Source: Mycobacterium sp. 050128
GTDB taxonomy: Bacteria; Actinomycetota; Actinomycetes; Mycobacteriales; Mycobacteriaceae
DNA length: 64,000 bases
Assembly (NCBI RefSeq): GCF_036409155.1
Contig: NZ_JAZGLW010000002.1
Coordinates: 62,001-126,000, forward strand
Reading direction: 5' to 3'
Positions 55,020-62,383 of the stretch are shown piece after piece; positions within the stretch are counted from its first letter, which is position 1; every line of letters begins with the position of its first letter. The translations under genes were made by a program, and so were the position numbers. Under the pieces are notes generated by a model, which was not told the DNA's origin, ran no database searches, and saw only the letters and a program-made list of their open reading frames with translations.

Positions 55020-55045
55020 CGGCGGCGAAAAGTTTTGGTAGCGAA

Positions 55046-56137
55046 CTACATCCAGAGTTTCGCGATCGAACCGGCCAGGGCTTCGGGGTCCTGCTCATCG
55101 GTGTTGCAGCTGATCGCGACGGACGTCGTCCGGTCCTTGCTCACCCGAAACGCGGTCACGAATCCACCCCATTCGCCGTCGTGATCGAGTGTGCCGTTGG
55201 CTAGCAGGAAGATTCCCGCGCCGTAGCGGTCACCACCGCCCGCATCGGTGGGCACCGCCCCGCTCAGTTGCGCGCCGAGCAATGCGGTGCCGCCCACCCG
55301 GCCGGTTCGGTAATTGTCGGCCCAGTCGACCAGTTGGGTGGGCGTGGTCTGGATGCCGCCGTCGCCGACCTGTTCCCAGCCGGTCGCGGTGGCGTGGTAA
55401 TCGTCGCTGTCCGCTTCGTAGCCGACGGCCTTGCCGGGAATCGGCCCCGACGGATCCAGGACCATGGCCAGGCCGAGCGGATGGAAGATCTGTTCGGCGA
55501 GGAACTGCGGCAACGGTTCCCGCGCCACCCGGCGGACAATCTCGCCGAGCAGCAGATAATTGGAGTTCGAGTATTCGAACTGGGAGCCGGGTGCGAACTT
55601 CAGCTTCGGCATCGCGGCGACCGCGCGCACCGCCTGATCCTGGGTGGTGCGGTCGCCGAACTGATACCCCTGCGCCTCCAGCAGTCCGACGTAGTCGGGG
55701 ATGCCGCTCGTCTGGTGCATCAGTTGTCCGACGTTGACGATGCCCGCCCAGGCCGGCAGCTCGGGCAGATGCCGGGACAGCGCGTCGTCGAGCGTCAGCC
55801 TGCCGGCGTCGACGAGCAACAGCAGCGCCGAGGCGGTGAACTGCTTGGACACCGACGCGATATCGAACACGGTCTCCGAAGTCAGCGGGGCCTCGGCCGC
55901 CACGTCGGCCAGGCCGCGCACCCCGGTCCAGACGACCTTGCCCTTGACGCCCACCGCGGCCGAGCACCCCGGAGCCGCTTCGTCGATCGCGTCGTTGAGA
56001 ACTTTCTGGCTCGCCACCTTCGCGGCATCAGCGTTAACCGGTACGGCCGGGCTGGTTTTCGGCGCGGCGTGCTGACCACTGCCGCAGGCGCCGAGCAACA
56101 ACGCGATTGCGAGAAGGAGCGCCGGCCGTTTCGCCAT
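55046..56137 (-). CDS. Beta-lactamase-fold serine hydrolase lipoprotein (Rv1922-like)
   Basis: 363-residue lipoprotein of the class C beta-lactamase/penicillin-binding-protein fold. Lipobox LGAC with Cys18. Catalytic SxxK is SVSK in FDIASVSKQF, the second element YxN is YSNSNY, and the C-terminal His-x-Gly-like box reads HDGEWGGF. Rv1922 (371 residues) is the likely equivalent by place. Members act as carboxylesterases, D,D-peptidases or lactamases on the cell surface. It has a tandem paralogue just upstream (56171-57371), 33 bp apart. Confidence 0.85.
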   Translation of the reverse strand: MAKRPALLLAIALLLGACGSGQHAAPKTSPAVPVNADAAKVASQKVLNDAIDEAAPGCSAAVGVKGKVVWTGVRGLADVAAEAPLTSETVFDIASVSKQFTASALLLLVDAGRLTLDDALSRHLPELPAWAGIVNVGQLMHQTSGIPDYVGLLEAQGYQFGDRTTQDQAVRAVAAMPKLKFAPGSQFEYSNSNYLLLGEIVRRVAREPLPQFLAEQIFHPLGLAMVLDPSGPIPGKAVGYEADSDDYHATATGWEQVGDGGIQTTPTQLVDWADNYRTGRVGGTALLGAQLSGAVPTDAGGGDRYGAGIFLLANGTLDHDGEWGGFVTAFRVSKDRTTSVAISCNTDEQDPEALAGSIAKLWM

Positions 56138-56170
56138 ACCGTGAATGATGGCGTGTCTGCGCGCAATCCA

Positions 56171-57371
56171 CTACATCCAGAGCTTCGCCAACGAGTCGGT
56201 CAGGGCTTCCGGGATCTGGTCGTCGGTGTTGCAGCTGACGGCGATGGACGTCTGCCGGTCCTTGCTGACGCGGAATGCCGTGACGAAGCCGGGCGAGGCG
56301 CCGTCGTGGTCGAGCGTGCCGTCGGCCTTGATATAAATCCCTGCGCCGTAGTGCACCGGGATGCCGGGCCCGATCTCCACCGCCCCGGCCAGCTGCGCCT
56401 CCAGCAACTTGGGCCCACCCACGCGACCGGTTCGGTAGTTGTCACCCCACTGAACCAGCTGGCTGGGCGAGGCTTGGACCGCGCCGTCGCCGATCTGTTC
56501 CCACGCCGAGGTGGTCATCCGGTATCCGTCGCTGCCGCCGGCATAGGAGATGGCCTTGTGTGGAACCTGGCCGACGGGATCCATCACCATCCCCAGGCCG
56601 AGCGGGCCAAAGATTTCCGTGCTGAGGAACTGCGGCAGCGGCTGCCCCGACACCCGGTGCACGATCTCGCCGAGCAACAAATAGTTGGAGTCGGAGTACC
56701 GGAATTGGCTGCCCGGCTGATAATTCAGCTTTGGCACCGCCGCCACCGCCTGCAGCGCCTGCTGCTGCGTGGTCCGGTCACTGACCGCGAACCCCTGCTT
56801 CGCCAGCAGCCCTTCGTATTCGGGTATACCGCTGGTTTGGTGGATCAACTGGGTGATCGTGACGGTGGCGGCCCAGCTAGGGAATTCCGGCAGATGCTGG
56901 GCGAGCGTGTCGTTGAGGGTGAGCTTTCCCGCGTCCGCGAGCAACAGGGCGGCCGTGGCGGTGAATTGCTTGGACACCGAGCCGACATCGAACACCGTGT
57001 CGGGGGTCGGGGGTGATCTTGTCGCCGGTCGCCGTGTCGGCGATGCCGCGCACTCCGGTCCACACGACGGTGCCCTTGGACCCCACTGCGGCCGAGCAGC
57101 CGGGTGTCGTGGCGTTGACCGCGTCGTCGAGCACCCGCTGACTGTTGGCCTTGACCAGCGGGTTGTCGTTGGTGGTGACGGCGGCGCTGCTGGTAGAGGT
57201 GGGCGCTTTCGACGCGGGCGTAACGGTAACCTTGTCGCAGCCGCTGAGCGACAAGACGGCCGCGCACACCACCAGCGATACTCGCGTGTGCCGACGGAGT
57301 AGGCACCCCACGCCACGCCCTCCGAAGTCAGACGGTCGGCTCGAAATCATCTGTCCACCAAAGTTTTTCAT
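56171..57371 (-). pseudogene. Paralogous serine hydrolase lipoprotein broken by a 7-bp duplication
   Basis: About 397 codons when repaired. The N-terminal part (from 57371, or ATG 57350) has a signal peptide with lipobox LSGC and reads to TATGDKITPD; the frame is then lost. The remainder (from DTVFDVGSVSKQF down to 56171) is in another frame and is full: SVSK, YSDSNY, HDGASPGF. A tandem copy of 7 bases (57000-57013) explains the shift exactly: deleting one copy restores GDKITPDTVFDV. About 60 percent like its neighbour at 55046 by eye. Recent, possibly reversible inactivation. Confidence 0.85.
57000..57013. repeat. 7-bp tandem duplication causing a frameshift
   Basis: TCGGGGG occurs twice in a row. 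One unit suffices to keep the lipoprotein gene in frame, so the second is a slippage-type duplication; loss of one unit would restore the gene. Confidence 0.85.
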
Positions 57372-57554
57372 CACGCATTGGAATTCCCGCCCGGTGTCTG
57401 GCCTCGTTCGCCCGCTACCGCCCGGAACCCGCACACGGTGAGTATGCACGTGAGGCAGCCGTGTGTGCCGGATTTCACCGGCCTTCGCGCGAGCGTCGGC
57501 CCAGGTCCGCACCCCGGGACCGGGTCCGTGGCGGTGGCGGTAGGGTACGCGGCT

Positions 57555-58001
57555 ATGTCGGGTCGCAAGTTTTCGTTCGAAGTCAATCGGACCTGTAGTG
57601 CGCCTGCCGCAACGGTGTTCGGGCTGCTGGCGGACGGCGCCAATTGGTCGAGCTGGGCCAAACCGATGGTGCTGCGCTCGAGCTGGGCGCGCCAAGGTGA
57701 CCCGGCGCCGGGCGGGGTAGGCGCGATTCGTCAGATCGGTGTGCCTCCGATCCTGGCGCGCGAGGAGATCGTCGAGTACGAGCAGGATCGCCGACAGGTC
57801 TACAAGTTGGTCGGGCCGTCTCCGGCCAAGGATTACCTGGGCGAGGTGGTCCTGACGCCCAACGCGGCCGGCGGTACCGACATCCGCTGGTCGGGATCGT
57901 TCGTCGAGAGAATTCGCGGAACCGGGCCGGCGACGCGCGCGGCGCTGGGCGGTGCGGTCAAGCTTCTCGCGGATCGGCTGGTGAAGGCGGCCGAGCGCTG
58001 A
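57555..58001 (+). CDS. SRPBCC (START/Bet v 1-like) protein (Rv1919c-like)
   Basis: 148-residue SRPBCC-fold protein: KFSFEVNRTCSAPAATVFGLLADGANWSSWAKPMV at the start, VGAIRQIGVPPILAREEIVEYEQDRRQVYKLVG in the middle, and GGTDIRWSGSFVERIRG, then a long C-terminal helix. The fold binds hydrophobic ligands in a deep cavity; many members are polyketide cyclase-like or lipid carriers. The ATG at 57555 is chosen because the upstream frame (from 57378) has no fold content. Order fits Rv1919c. Ligand unknown. Confidence 0.8.
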   Translation: MSGRKFSFEVNRTCSAPAATVFGLLADGANWSSWAKPMVLRSSWARQGDPAPGGVGAIRQIGVPPILAREEIVEYEQDRRQVYKLVGPSPAKDYLGEVVLTPNAAGGTDIRWSGSFVERIRGTGPATRAALGGAVKLLADRLVKAAER

Positions 58002-58015
58002 TCTGGCGGCGCGGG

Positions 58016-58309
58016 CTAGGGGTTGTTGGCCTGTTGTTCGGTTAGCTGCGCCTGCTGCATGTCTTGCTGAAACTGCTGCTGCGCCGCTTCGTTTTGTTGC
58101 TCGGCCTGCTGCTCGGACAACAGCAACTGCTGCTGGGCCAATTGCTGTTGTAGTTGCGCGTCGTCGTTGTCGTCGGCGGCGAAGCGCATGTGGCCGAACG
58201 TGCCGGTGGTGACCTCTGCATGGGCCGCGTCGACAAAGGCCGGTATCGCGATGCCCGCGACGCCGGCGAAGACGATCCGCATGAACTGCTTCTGACGAGG
58301 GGTGCTCAT
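58016..58309 (-). CDS. Secreted glutamine-rich small protein
   Basis: 97 residues. A signal peptide (about 1-31, ending AHA; Met1 at 58309 or Met10) is followed by a short acidic patch (DDNDDA) and a 45-residue stretch that is about half Gln (LQQQLAQQQLLL, EQQAEQQNEAAQQQFQQDMQQ), predicted to be one long helix, ending NNP. No family recognised. It converges on the SRPBCC gene (14-bp gap) and is divergent from the FAD hydroxylase. Confidence 0.65.
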   Translation of the reverse strand: MSTPRQKQFMRIVFAGVAGIAIPAFVDAAHAEVTTGTFGHMRFAADDNDDAQLQQQLAQQQLLLSEQQAEQQNEAAQQQFQQDMQQAQLTEQQANNP

Positions 58310-58434
58310 GCTCCAGGTATGCGCCGCGTTCTTAGCTCTGAGCTGGGAAGCGGCTAGCGCCGCACTATGAAAACCGGCGCTGTCAGTCGTGCCGACGTTT
58401 GTCGACCCGCCTCCCCACTATTAAGCTGGCCTAA

Positions 58435-60009
58435 GTGATTGACGTCGTCATCGCCGGTGGCGGCCCGAACGGGCTGATGCTGGCCGGCGAACTGGCATTG
58501 AACGGGATCCGTCCGGTGGTGCTGGACCCGATGCCCGGCCCTAACCCCATGCGGCGAGCCAACGGCGTTATCGGACAAGGGGTTCGAATCCTGGACCACC
58601 GCGGCCTCTACGGCGTCCTCGCGGGAACCTCGGACCCGCCGCGGCTCAACCCTCGCCCGATGTTCGCGGCCCTCCCGTTGGATCTCACGTCGATGACCGA
58701 CTCGCAGGTCTTCCTGCTTCCCGTTCAGCAACCCAAGCTGGTTCAGGCGCTTGCCGATCGGGCTCTGGAACACGACGTCGACATTCGATGGGGCCACGCG
58801 CTCACCGATTTCGACCAGGACGCCGCCGGTGTCACGGTGGACGTCGCCGGGCCCGGCCACACCTACGCGCTGCGCACCAAGTATCTGATCGGCGCGGACG
58901 GCGGCACCAGCATGACGCGCAAGCTGGCCGGCATCGATTTCCCCGGGATGTCGTCGTATGACCTCGTCGCTCGCATGGGATTCGACGTACTTCCGCCCGC
59001 AGACTGGATCGACCCGGTCAGCGGCGGACTGGACATTCCCGGGTTCGGCCGAGTGCCGCCGCTGCAGTTCCATCGGGCCGATCAGGGCGTGTTCGCCTAC
59101 GGCGCGCTCGGGGGCCGCGCGGCGATGATTGTCTTCGAGCTGGACAGAGCGGCCCGCGAGGAGCCCTTGGCCGACATCGACGACCAACCACCGATGAGCC
59201 TGGCCGAACTGGAGGCCAGCGCCAAGCGGGTGCTGGGTGCCGATGTGCCGCTGCGGCCCGTGTCACCCGACGCGCCGCTGGATCTGCGCAGGTTCACCGG
59301 GATCAATTCCAGGATCGCGTCGCGGTATCAAGCGGGACGGGTGATCCTGGTCGGCGACGCCGCGCACGTCCACTCCCCGATGGGCGGGCCGGGACTCAAC
59401 CTGGGCCTGCAGGATGCGGTGAATCTCGGCTGGAAGCTTGCCGCGGTCCTGCGTGGGCACGTCGGGCCCGCCCTGCTTGCCACCTACGAAGCCGAACGCC
59501 GCCCCGCCGCCGAACGGGTCATCATGCACAGCCGCGCGCAGCTGGCACTCGTGCGGCCCGGGCCCGAGGTCACCGCGCTGCGGCAACTGTTTTCCGAGCT
59601 GCTCACCGATGCCGATATCGCCCGCCGCCTGAGCAACCTGATATCCGGGGCCGAAAACCGTTACGACACAGACCCGCATGCACATCCGCTGACCGGACAC
59701 TGGGTGCCGGAGTTCGGCGTGACGGACGGCGGTGAGGCCAGACGCGTGGCGGAGCTGGCCCGCACCGGTCGGCCCCTGCTCATCGATCTCACCGACTCCG
59801 GCTGCGTGGCCGCCGCGGTCACCGACGCCGCCGACCAGTTAACGATCGCCGTCGGACAACCGGATGGCGACGTGTCGGCCACCGCACTGTTGGTGCGCCC
59901 CGACGGTTATGTGGCGTGGGCATCGTCGGCAGCGGCACCCGATGTCGCGGAACTTCGCCGGGCGCTCGCGCGGTGGTTCGGGCTGGGCGCGACTACTTCT
60001 TCGAGTTGA
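58435..60009 (+). CDS. FAD-dependent aromatic hydroxylase-type monooxygenase
   Basis: 524-residue group A flavoprotein monooxygenase (PHBH/MhpA/RdmE-like). GGGPNGLMLAGELALNG at the N-terminus binds FAD; LIGADGGTSMTRKLAG holds the DG motif; GRVILVGDAAHVHSPMGGPGLNLGLQDAVNLGWKLA holds the GD motif; the last 110 residues resemble the thioredoxin-like C-domain of this family. It uses NAD(P)H and oxygen to hydroxylate aromatic or polyketide substrates. The start is GTG at 58435. It overlaps the convergent LLM gene by 17 bp. Confidence 0.85.
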   Translation: MIDVVIAGGGPNGLMLAGELALNGIRPVVLDPMPGPNPMRRANGVIGQGVRILDHRGLYGVLAGTSDPPRLNPRPMFAALPLDLTSMTDSQVFLLPVQQPKLVQALADRALEHDVDIRWGHALTDFDQDAAGVTVDVAGPGHTYALRTKYLIGADGGTSMTRKLAGIDFPGMSSYDLVARMGFDVLPPADWIDPVSGGLDIPGFGRVPPLQFHRADQGVFAYGALGGRAAMIVFELDRAAREEPLADIDDQPPMSLAELEASAKRVLGADVPLRPVSPDAPLDLRRFTGINSRIASRYQAGRVILVGDAAHVHSPMGGPGLNLGLQDAVNLGWKLAAVLRGHVGPALLATYEAERRPAAERVIMHSRAQLALVRPGPEVTALRQLFSELLTDADIARRLSNLISGAENRYDTDPHAHPLTGHWVPEFGVTDGGEARRVAELARTGRPLLIDLTDSGCVAAAVTDAADQLTIAVGQPDGDVSATALLVRPDGYVAWASSAAAPDVAELRRALARWFGLGATTSSS

Positions 60010-61159
60010 GCTCGTCCTGGTACTTCTTGGTCATGTGCTCGACGGCCTGGTTCTGCGACTCCGCCAGCCCTTCGCGCGCTGCGCTGGCCCGCGCGGCCGC
60101 ATCGAGCGTCGGCTGCGCCTGACCCTGGAAGTGCGGCATCACCTCGGCGGCGAACAATTCGGCGGACCGTTTGGTGGCCACCGGATTGGCCCACTCGTGG
60201 CCCATCTGAAGCATGCAGCCGAACCCACCGGACTGATCCCACATTCGCTGCACCTGCGCGCGCGCCCGCTCCGGGGTACCGATCACGCCCGCGCCGTTCT
60301 CGTTGATGACGTCGATCATCTCGTCGATCTGCTCGCCCGGCATGGTCATCTGCGGGAACGCGGCCACCTTCTGGAAGTACCGGAACCACGGCTCGAGACC
60401 GAATTTCACGTCCTCGCGCGCCTGCTTGTCGGTCTCGGCGATATGGAACGGCCCGACCAGGCTCCAGTTCCGGCGATCGACCTCGGTGCCGAACACCGCC
60501 GCGCGTTCTTCGACGATGTCCCAGTGATATTGCAGCGCATTGAAGCCCTCGATGGTCAGCGTCGCGCCGATGGAGAGCAAGCCGATGCCGTGCCTGCCGG
60601 CCAACCGGGCGCCGGTCGGGGAAGCGACCGCGGCCACCGCCAGCGGAACCCCACCGTCGGAGTACGGGGCGAGCTGCAGCTTGGCGTCGTGGAGTTCATG
60701 CGTGGGCGTCTTGGCGCTCACCGTTTCCCCCCGCAGCAGTCGGACCACGATGTCGAGGTTGGTGTCCAACAGCTCCCGGGTGTCGGTCGGGGTCAGCCCG
60801 ATCATCGACGAGTCGCTGGGCAGCGAGCCGGGGCCCACCCCGCCGATCACTCGGCCATGGGTGAGGTGGTCCAGCATCATCAGCCGGTCGGCGACCCACA
60901 GCGGGTTGTGATACGAGAGCGAGATGACCCCGGTGCAGAGTTTGATCCGCTTGGTCCGCTCGGCGGCGGCAGCGATGAAGATCTCCGGCGACGCGATGAT
61001 CTCGCTGCCGGCCGAGTGATGCTCGCCGATCCACGCTTCGTCAAAGCCCAGCGCGTCGAGGTGTTGGACGAACTCCAGGTCGCGCTGGATGGCCAGCGTC
61101 GGGTTGGTGCCCGCGCGGTGGAACGGCGCGATGAAATATCCGAACCTGAGCTTCGCCAT
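59993..61159 (-). CDS. LLM-class flavin-dependent oxidoreductase
   Basis: 388-residue luciferase-like TIM-barrel enzyme. KLRFGYFIAPFHRAGTNPTLAIQRDLEFVQHLDALGFDEAWIGEHHS at the start (across the first 50 residues), PEIFIAAAAERTKRIKLCTGVISLSYHNP, GVGPGSLPSDSSMIG and, near the end, GGFGCMLQMGHEWA. FMN or F420 could be the cofactor; it resembles alkanal-type monooxygenases and the MelF protein of this window. The ATG at 61159 is chosen from the MAKLRFGY start with AGGAGAC upstream. Ends in an antiparallel overlap with the FAD hydroxylase. Confidence 0.85.
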   Translation of the reverse strand: MAKLRFGYFIAPFHRAGTNPTLAIQRDLEFVQHLDALGFDEAWIGEHHSAGSEIIASPEIFIAAAAERTKRIKLCTGVISLSYHNPLWVADRLMMLDHLTHGRVIGGVGPGSLPSDSSMIGLTPTDTRELLDTNLDIVVRLLRGETVSAKTPTHELHDAKLQLAPYSDGGVPLAVAAVASPTGARLAGRHGIGLLSIGATLTIEGFNALQYHWDIVEERAAVFGTEVDRRNWSLVGPFHIAETDKQAREDVKFGLEPWFRYFQKVAAFPQMTMPGEQIDEMIDVINENGAGVIGTPERARAQVQRMWDQSGGFGCMLQMGHEWANPVATKRSAELFAAEVMPHFQGQAQPTLDAAARASAAREGLAESQNQAVEHMTKKYQDELNSKK

Positions 61160-61279
61160 TGAAGGTCTCCTTGCAGTCACGTTGCGGAGAACCATAACTC
61201 AGGCTGGCGACGCGGTGAACAGATCAACGGCGCGACGTCGTGGGTTGTCTCCGCCGCCGCGTGGGGCGGAGATTTGCTC

Positions 61280-61317
61280 AGCCGAGGGGGTCACAGGTCG
61301 ACCTAACCCCCTCGGCT
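61280..61317. terminator. Hairpin downstream of the Gly-rich lipoprotein gene
   Basis: 12-bp perfect stem (61280-61291 with 61306-61317, AGCCGAGGGGGT) with a 14-base loop that itself contains the palindrome AGGTCGACCT. It lies 34 bp beyond the lipoprotein stop on the minus strand. No T-run. Confidence 0.65.
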
Positions 61318-61350
61318 ACCGCAAGCACGTGTTAATGGCGCAATGCGCGG

Positions 61351-61737
61351 TCAGGTGCCACCGCAGATGTTGCCGACGCAACCGCCGCCACCACCGGGTC
61401 CGCCGCCGCCACCTCCGACGCCGGGGATGCTGCCGCTACCGCCGCCGGGGCCGCCACCACCGGTGGGACCGCCCGGAACGCTGCCGCCTCCGCCACCCGG
61501 TCCGCCACCGCCGGTCGGTCCGCCGGGCACGGTGCCACCGCCGCCGCCCGGTCCGCCACCGCCGGTCGGTCCGCCGGTATCCGGGGCCGTTGACGGCGCG
61601 ACGCTGGACGTCGTGGTGGACGTCGTAGTTGTGGTGCCGCTAGGTGCCTTGTTGCCGCCTCCGCCGCAGCCAACCGTCAAAACGAGCATGGCGGCACCGC
61701 CGAAAAGCGCAACTGCGGTCCGAGCTTCCGTTCTCAT
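61351..61737 (-). CDS. Glycine-rich lipoprotein with 17-residue repeats
   Basis: 128 residues. Lipobox LTVGC with Cys24; then a Thr/Ser-rich linker (about 34-52), three 17-residue Gly/Pro repeats (55-105) and a final Gly-rich segment ending GGCVGNICGGT with a Cys-x4-Cys pair. The ATG has GGGAGGGGAG upstream. It looks like a surface-exposed, flexible, wall-associated tail; no catalytic fold. The neighbouring small secreted protein also ends with a close Cys pair. Unrecognised family. Confidence 0.7.
   Translation of the reverse strand: MRTEARTAVALFGGAAMLVLTVGCGGGGNKAPSGTTTTTSTTTSSVAPSTAPDTGGPTGGGGPGGGGGTVPGGPTGGGGPGGGGGSVPGGPTGGGGPGGGSGSIPGVGGGGGGPGGGGGCVGNICGGT
61423..61575. repeat. Three 51-bp tandem repeats inside the Gly-rich lipoprotein gene
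   Basis: Units encode GGPTGGGGPGGGGGTVP, then the same with SVP, then a copy with GGGSGSIP. High similarity and in-frame length (51 bp) suggest copy-number variation among strains. Confidence 0.75.
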
Positions 61738-61823
61738 CAGACTCCCCTCCCGACACTCAGCGAACTCATTCGTTGGTACCCGTTGGTGCCTTTCGCAAAC
61801 CGCGCGACTTTGCAGCGGACATG

Positions 61824-61859
61824 CCGGTGGCCCATCTCGTAGTCGAGATGGGCCACCGG
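61824..61859. terminator. Strong hairpin between two small secreted-protein genes
   Basis: Perfect 16-bp stem (61824-61839 with 61844-61859) around a TAGT loop, 34 bp past the stop of the small secreted protein (minus strand) and 87 bp before the lipoprotein start. Best explained as the terminator of the upstream gene; no U-tract. Confidence 0.75.
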
Positions 61860-61892
61860 TTGCTTGGATGTGGGGTGATGTGGGGTGGGTGC

Positions 61893-62123
61893 CTAGCCGC
61901 AGTTGAGGCCCGAGATGCAGGCGACGAGGACTGCCTTGTGCACACTGCCGGGCGCGACCGCCACGTTCTGGCTCGCCGCCGTGAGGCTCGACGAAGAGTG
62001 GGTCACCGGGGCGGGCGCGGCGGCCGCGGCTGGGCTGGGCCCGACGCCGCCGACTCCGACGACAAGTGCGAGTGCGCCCGCCGCACCGAAGGTCGTGATC
62101 GTCATCTTGGTTGAAGACTTCAT
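61893..62123 (-). CDS. Small secreted protein with C-terminal Cys pair
   Basis: 76 residues. A signal peptide (about 1-38, TFGAAGALALVVGVGGVGPSPA core, ending AAAA) leaves a mature piece of about 38 residues ending AVLVACISGLNCG, with a Cys-x5-Cys loop. The ATG at 62123 has AAAGGA 7-12 bases upstream, beating the longer frame. No family is recognised. Same strand as the next lipoprotein, separated by a terminator, so transcribed on its own. Confidence 0.65.
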   Translation of the reverse strand: MKSSTKMTITTFGAAGALALVVGVGGVGPSPAAAAAPAPVTHSSSSLTAASQNVAVAPGSVHKAVLVACISGLNCG

Positions 62124-62343
62124 CGAAGTGTCCTTTCGCCGTTCTGTTCGGTTTGCTGCACGTCTGTCCAATAGCTAATGTACACCTATGCAACTGTTGC
62201 TAAAAGCGAAAGTGCCCAGTGTGATTGCTTTCACGTTTGGCGGTTATCGCGCTGCGCGCCCAGTGCGCGTACAGCACAACGACGCCGTCGTCCGTCAAGA
62301 GCACTAATCGCGGCGCGGTGAACCCGCGGCATCACGAAATCCT

Positions 62344-62368
62344 GGCCCGCCAAACAGTTTCGCGGGCC
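62344..62368. terminator. Hairpin downstream of aceA
   Basis: 7-bp GC stem GGCCCGC / GCGGGCC (62344-62350 with 62362-62368) with an 11-base loop, beginning 16 bp after the isocitrate lyase stop on the minus strand. Modest strength, no U-tract. Confidence 0.5.
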
Positions 62369-62383
62369 GGTCGGCCGTGCCGG

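Noticed and set aside
55268..57016. 582-codon plus-strand frame opposite the two lipoproteins
   Set aside because: Long only because both opposing genes are paralogues; its two halves are antisense copies of each other and have no domain.
61423..61575. CRISPR-like regular repeats
   Set aside because: The 51-bp units are contiguous, in frame and encode Gly/Pro repeats; there are no spacers and no cas genes.
61343..61906. Pro-rich plus-strand frame (PPPPPGPPPP)
   Set aside because: Antisense of the Gly-rich lipoprotein, which has a lipobox, strong ribosome site and terminator on the minus strand.
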